DNA of 41,077 nucleotides. It comes from an uncultured Clostridia bacterium. Lineage in GTDB: Bacteria; Bacillota; Clostridia; Oscillospirales; Acutalibacteraceae. Shown here in pieces: positions 40,907-41,077 of the stretch. The position numbers and the translations under genes are program-made. The DNA is taken from the NCBI GenBank assembly GCA_946186245.1, contig CAMHMN010000018.1:1-41077 (forward strand), read 5' to 3'. The notes under the pieces were generated by a model that saw nothing but the letters and a program-made list of their open reading frames with translations, was not told the origin of the DNA and did not search any database. Each line of letters starts with the position of its first letter. The stretch's first letter is position 1.

Positions 40907-41077
40907 TCAAATATATTAAGAAAAAGGCAACCTTTTGAGATGTTTTCTTTCATAGAATCAGTCCTGTTTTATGAGATGGAAGTGCGGTTTACGATCAAAA
41001 ATTATTAATTCTTCAGTCTTCCGTTTTCAGTCTTCAGTTAGAAAATCCTGTCGTGTTACTGAAACCGCTGACGCTCG

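Overview
This 41 kb window reads as a chromosomal segment of a Gram-positive, low-to-medium GC anaerobe of the class Clostridia, most likely from the Ruminococcaceae/Oscillospiraceae side. The reasons are near-consensus sigma-A promoters (TTGACA, 17 bp, TATAAT), purine-rich Shine-Dalgarno sites, strong intrinsic terminators, lipoprotein signals, a Spo0A-type DNA-binding domain, DUF1292 proteins, MutS2, an era-yqzL-recO order and a two-subunit PyrK/PyrD dihydroorotate dehydrogenase. The taxon is inferred from gene content, not proven. No rRNA, tRNA, CRISPR array, phage or transposon was seen.

Layout. 0.1-3.6 kb: glycolysis genes tpiA and gpmI, then a GC-rich palindrome cluster and a HAD hydrolase. 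3.6-8.8 kb (minus): a metallophosphoesterase-like protein that has lost several metal ligands, then pyrC, pyrF and a membrane-anchored family 3 glycosidase. 8.9-10.2 kb: about 1.3 kb without a credible gene but with a minus-strand promoter at one end and a near-perfect terminator at the other, which I read as a large structured noncoding RNA. This is the most striking object in the window. 10.3-11.1 kb: a DUF1292 protein followed by a second compact structured RNA (candidate 6S RNA). 11.1-18 kb: a membrane-anchored leucine-rich-repeat protein (minus), then pyrK-pyrD-ruvX-hemW with overlapping or abutting ends, and a pair of multi-spanning membrane proteins, the first with a zinc ribbon. 18-24.3 kb (minus): era, a YqzL-like small protein, recO, a GNAT acetyltransferase, mutS2 and a single-pass membrane protein.

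24.4-30.7 kb: a TSCPD protein, an SDR oxidoreductase, a GH13 lipoprotein, a small two-span membrane protein divergent from a LexA/CI-like self-cleaving repressor with two matching inverted repeats, and a GH114-like lipoprotein. 30.7-33.6 kb (minus): a complete ABC importer of the TrpXYZ type, whose promoter spacer is a palindrome. 33.7-35.3 kb: a VTC-domain protein and its usual DUF4956 partner. 35.4-40.9 kb (minus): a second DUF1292 protein, alanine racemase, a lipid kinase, an AI-2E family transporter, a Spo0A-like regulator whose receiver domain lacks the phosphorylation residues, and a voltage-gated potassium channel whose promoter places the transcript start at the start codon.

Pathway view: pyrC, pyrF, pyrK and pyrD supply steps 3, 4 and 6 of UMP synthesis from two separate transcription units. 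alr and the NagZ-like GH3 enzyme point to cell-wall metabolism; era, recO, ruvX and mutS2 to RNA/DNA maintenance. All calls rest on reading the sequence; no database search was possible.
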